Shown: piece by piece, positions 61,163 through 64,000 of the stretch | Layout of the letters: each line of letters starts with the position of its first letter | Position numbering within the stretch: position 1 is the stretch's first letter | From: Dielma sp000508965 | Lineage (GTDB): Bacteria; Bacillota_I; Bacilli_A; Erysipelotrichales; Erysipelotrichaceae | NCBI GenBank assembly: GCA_000508965.1 | Contig: BAHV02000002.1 | Coordinates: 1 to 64,000 of the forward strand | Length of the DNA stretch: 64,000 nt | Direction of reading: 5' to 3' | Position numbers and translations under genes: made by a program | Notes under the pieces: model-generated | Databases searched by the model: none | What the model saw: the letters and a program-made list of their open reading frames with translations, nothing else | What the model was told of the DNA's origin: nothing

Positions 61163-63121
61163 GTGGCAAGAATTCATACGATGAATGAGCATTTAACGAA
61201 TATGATTGCCGCCGGTGAGGTAGTAGAAAGACCGATGGGTATTGTTAAGGAATGCGTTGAAAATTCGATTGATGCTAAAGCTTCATCGATTGAAGTGAGA
61301 ATCATTAATGGTGGTTTAGACTGCATTACAATTATTGATGATGGTATCGGTATGGATTTTGAAGATGCCCGCATGGCCTTTGAACGTCATGCGACAAGTA
61401 AGATTCAAAAAGATGAGGATCTGTGGAATATCCATACCTTGGGCTTTCGCGGTGAGGCGTTGCCCTCAATCGCATCTGTCGCGGCAGTTGATCTTTTAAC
61501 AAGTGACGGCACTTCATCGGCAAAGGTTCAGGTACATTATGGCAAACAGCTGATGCATGAACGCTTTGCGGCACCGAAGGGTACACAGATCGATATCCGT
61601 GATCTATTTCAAAGAACACCGGCTAGATTTAAGCATTTGAAGTCACCGCAATATGAATTTTCACTTATTTCTGATGTTATTCAGAAATTTGCCTTTGCGA
61701 ATCCGGATATTGCTTTTCGATTGGTACATAATGATGTAGAGACATTCAGAACCAACGGCAGCGGCAATCTGCAGGAAGTATTAATGCAGATTTATGGCCG
61801 TGATCTCGCGAAAAGCGCCATTCGTATTGAAAACAGTGATGCCGACTATACCATCAGCGGTTATGCGGCACAGCCTAATTTTAATCGGGCGACAAAATAT
61901 TACATGCTGATCTATATTAATAAACGAATGGTGCGCTCGATGCGCCTTCAAAAAGCAATTCAAGATGCTTATGCCCCTTATTTGCCGAGCGATCGTTTTC
62001 CGATCGTTGTGCTGAATATTGAAATGGACGCGCAGCTGGTTGACGTTAACGTGCATCCTTCAAAATGGGAAATTCGTTTATCGAAAGAAAAACAGTGTGA
62101 AAATCTGATTTATTTATCGTTAAGCGAAGGGCTAAAAAAGGCACTTCAAGTCAGTGAGATTAAAACTGTAAAAGAAAAAGTCATTGCGGAAATGCCTAAA
62201 TTTGATTTCGATGAGAAAAAGGAACAATCCGTACAATTAAACAAAGAGTTAGCGAATAGCTTTGAAATGAATGAGGCTGAGGCATATCCAATTTATACAG
62301 CTGATTTAACTAAAAATGAAACTCAGAGTAAGACCATGGTACCAAAGGATTCAACTCCAAGGCCTGTTCAGCCAATGTTAAAAGAATCAGCCTCCATCTT
62401 TGTGCCGCTTCAGCAGTTTGAGAAAAAGGCGGAGCCTTTGCAAGCCGATCCGATTTCAAAGCCTTTGCCCGAACCGGAAAAAGACGCCTGCATTCCTAGT
62501 CAGGAAGATCTCGTTAAACAGGTTGATAAGGTCAATGAGTCATTTCCTGAATTAACCGTTATCGGACAATTCCATAATTGTTATATACTGGCATCCGGTG
62601 AAAAGGGTTTGTATGTTATTGATCAGCACGCGGCGCAGGAGAAGTATCATTATGAACAGCTAAAAAAGAATATCTTCGCTAAGGATGTCATGATGCAGCA
62701 GCTTTTAATACCTGAAACGATTAAATTAACACCGGCTGCCATTGTCCAGCTTGAAGAGATCAATGCGATGCTTTCACCGATGCATATCGAGTTGGAATTG
62801 TTTGGTGAAGACAGTGTGATCCTTCGTGAAATACCGCTATGGCTTAAGAATACAAATTTGAATTCTTTTGTCTATGACCTGGTTGATTTGTTTTTAAAAA
62901 ACAATGAAATATCAGAAGCGAAGCTGCGCAAATCTGCGCTGGCTTCCTTGGCATGTCATTCAAGTATTCGATTTAACCGGGCTCTGACCATGGATGAAAT
63001 GCGTCAGGTCATTGAGGATTTAAAAAAATGTGAACAGCCGTTCCACTGTCCGCACGGCCGTCCTACAATGATCTGCATTACCGACTCTCAGTTGGAAAAG
63101 GACTTTTACCGGGTAGGATAA
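61163..63121 (+). CDS. mutL: DNA mismatch repair protein MutL
   Basis: The 652-residue GHKL ATPase links MutS to strand excision. Motifs: VENSIDAKASSIEV, IDDGIGMDFEDA and HTLGFRGEALPSIASV at the N-terminus. The C-terminal domain has DQHAAQEKYHYE, which fits the DQHA(x)2E(x)4E endonuclease motif, and CPHGRPT. It is thus a nicking MutL, as expected where MutH is absent. The start GTG at 61163 (MARIHTMNEH) is 8 bases from AAGGAGG; a GTG nine bases earlier is inside the ribosome binding site. Residues about 340-470 are a variable linker. Confidence 0.95.
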   Translation: MARIHTMNEHLTNMIAAGEVVERPMGIVKECVENSIDAKASSIEVRIINGGLDCITIIDDGIGMDFEDARMAFERHATSKIQKDEDLWNIHTLGFRGEALPSIASVAAVDLLTSDGTSSAKVQVHYGKQLMHERFAAPKGTQIDIRDLFQRTPARFKHLKSPQYEFSLISDVIQKFAFANPDIAFRLVHNDVETFRTNGSGNLQEVLMQIYGRDLAKSAIRIENSDADYTISGYAAQPNFNRATKYYMLIYINKRMVRSMRLQKAIQDAYAPYLPSDRFPIVVLNIEMDAQLVDVNVHPSKWEIRLSKEKQCENLIYLSLSEGLKKALQVSEIKTVKEKVIAEMPKFDFDEKKEQSVQLNKELANSFEMNEAEAYPIYTADLTKNETQSKTMVPKDSTPRPVQPMLKESASIFVPLQQFEKKAEPLQADPISKPLPEPEKDACIPSQEDLVKQVDKVNESFPELTVIGQFHNCYILASGEKGLYVIDQHAAQEKYHYEQLKKNIFAKDVMMQQLLIPETIKLTPAAIVQLEEINAMLSPMHIELELFGEDSVILREIPLWLKNTNLNSFVYDLVDLFLKNNEISEAKLRKSALASLACHSSIRFNRALTMDEMRQVIEDLKKCEQPFHCPHGRPTMICITDSQLEKDFYRVG

Positions 63122-64000
63122 ATGATGGAAAAAATATTGATATTAGCAGGACCGACCGGTGTCGGCAAAACAAAATGCAGCATTGAATTAGCAAAATATT
63201 TTGATGGTGAAATTATCAGCGGTGACTCCATGCAGGTTTATCGCGGCATGAGTATCGGTACCGCTAAGGTTAGTGAAGAAGAAGCTGACGGCATTGTCCA
63301 TGGATTAGTTGATTGTTACGACTTTGATGAAGAATATAATGTGATGATTTTTCAAAGTGAAGCGCGCAAGGCAATTCATTCAATGACTCAGCGCAGTAAG
63401 CTGCCAATCATTGTCGGCGGCACTGGCTTATATTTGAAATCACTTTATTATGATTATGAGTTTCATGAAGAAGAAATTGATGAAGAATTCAGTGCATTTT
63501 TAAAAGAACGCAGTAATGATGAGGTTTATCATATGCTTTTACTTGCAGACCCAAAGGCATGCGAAACGATTCATAAAAACAATCGCAAACGGGTAGAACG
63601 AGCACTGATGCGCGCCCATCTCGGTCAGAGAAAAAGCGATGCGGAGCAGCAGCAGCAGCATAAACCAGTCTATGATGCACTGGTACTTGGTTTAACCTGT
63701 GATCGTGAAGAATTATACTGCCGCATTAATCTGCGTGTAGATAAAATGATTGCTGATGGGCTTGAGGAAGAAATTCGTAAGCTGATTGAGCCTCATGATG
63801 AATCAGTTTGGGATTTACAAAGTATGCAGGGGATTGGCTATAAAGAATGGAAGCAGTATTTCCTGGGAAATCAGACAGTGGAAGAAACGGCGGAATTAAT
63901 CAAAAAGAACTCCAGACAATTTGCTAAGCGGCAGTATACATGGTTCAACAATCAGATGCATGTGGAATGGTTTGATATCAGTGATGAAGAGTGGCATGAG
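63122..64000 (+). CDS. miaA: tRNA dimethylallyltransferase (3' end cut by window)
   Basis: The frame is open to the window end (about 293 codons, nearly full length). The enzyme adds an isopentenyl group to A37 of tRNAs reading UNN codons. Motifs: LAGPTGVGKTK, ISGDSMQVYRGMSIGTAK and IIVGGTGLYLKSL, with a late MQGIGYKEW. Two adjacent ATGs (63122, 63125) follow the mutL stop directly, with AGGATAA upstream. A run of CAG codons gives QQQQ near residue 180, in the variable insertion domain. Confidence 0.93.
   Translation, partial: MMEKILILAGPTGVGKTKCSIELAKYFDGEIISGDSMQVYRGMSIGTAKVSEEEADGIVHGLVDCYDFDEEYNVMIFQSEARKAIHSMTQRSKLPIIVGGTGLYLKSLYYDYEFHEEEIDEEFSAFLKERSNDEVYHMLLLADPKACETIHKNNRKRVERALMRAHLGQRKSDAEQQQQHKPVYDALVLGLTCDREELYCRINLRVDKMIADGLEEEIRKLIEPHDESVWDLQSMQGIGYKEWKQYFLGNQTVEETAELIKKNSRQFAKRQYTWFNNQMHVEWFDISDEEWHE

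Noticed and set aside
63640..63665. CAG repeat in miaA as a phase-variable tract
   Set aside because: Four Gln codons in the variable insertion domain are too few, and unit length 3 would not shift the frame.
1..64000. tRNA, rRNA, CRISPR arrays and prophage
   Set aside because: No tRNA cloverleaf, rRNA segment, regularly spaced repeat or phage module was noticed on reading both strands.

Overview
The window looks like the replication-origin region of a low-GC member of the Bacillota. The core is the rpmH-rnpA-yidC-jag block on the minus strand, facing dnaA-dnaN-yaaA-recF-gyrB-gyrA on the plus strand. It continues with serS, the SRP RNA, tadA, dnaX, ybaB, recR and later mutS-mutL-miaA. Many beta-glucoside and mannose-family PTS operons with PRD regulators suggest an intestinal fermenter, perhaps of the Erysipelotrichia type. 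That placement is inference from gene order and style; no rRNA gene is present to fix it.

Layout. 0-6.8 kb (all minus): a partial HAAS-domain membrane gene, an SRAP DNA-crosslink sensor, small lipoprotein genes, guaB, an S41-like lipoprotein and a perR-rubrerythrin peroxide operon. 6.8-16 kb: a beta-glucoside cluster (GH1, licT-type antiterminator, bglF-type PTS, GH3) plus an alpha/beta hydrolase, flanked by two copies of an imperfect direct repeat and by decayed transposase and ABC-transporter genes. 16-22 kb: a cellobiose-type PTS operon (IIB, IIC, IIA, GH1) with a divergent PRD activator. 22-24 kb: galT and a LysR relic. 24-31.5 kb: a PRD regulator and a mannose-family PTS (IIA, IIB, fused IIC-IID) with a VOC protein, two BtpA-family proteins and an SDR. 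This is an sgc-like pathway of unknown substrate. 31.7-33.8 kb: jag, yidC, rnpA, rpmH. 34-37.4 kb: an antiterminator, PTS IIBC and ChbG-like deacetylase operon. 37.4-64 kb: oriC and the plus-strand housekeeping genes, with an orphan prepilin and a PUA-like protein at 52-53.5 kb, DUF1294, CYTH and nadK, rodA, and an EIIBC-like membrane protein that lacks the phosphorylated cysteine.

How the parts work together. The origin is bipartite: DnaA boxes lie upstream of dnaA, and tandem boxes plus DnaA-trio repeats lie between dnaA and dnaN. Two perfect parS sites (after serS and inside dnaX) mark the chromosome-partition zone, although parAB is not in the window. The sugar operons show the usual control logic in the DNA itself: consensus promoters with cre sites, and RAT elements overlapping terminators. 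serS has a T-box leader, and perR has palindromes around its own -10 box. Candidates for new biology are the BtpA x2/SDR/VOC PTS pathway with its IICD fusion and shared palindrome, the cysteine-less EIIBC-like protein, the GH1 with Gln at the acid/base position, the prepilin/PUA-like pair, the 28-residue lipoprotein, and RpmH reading into its own terminator.
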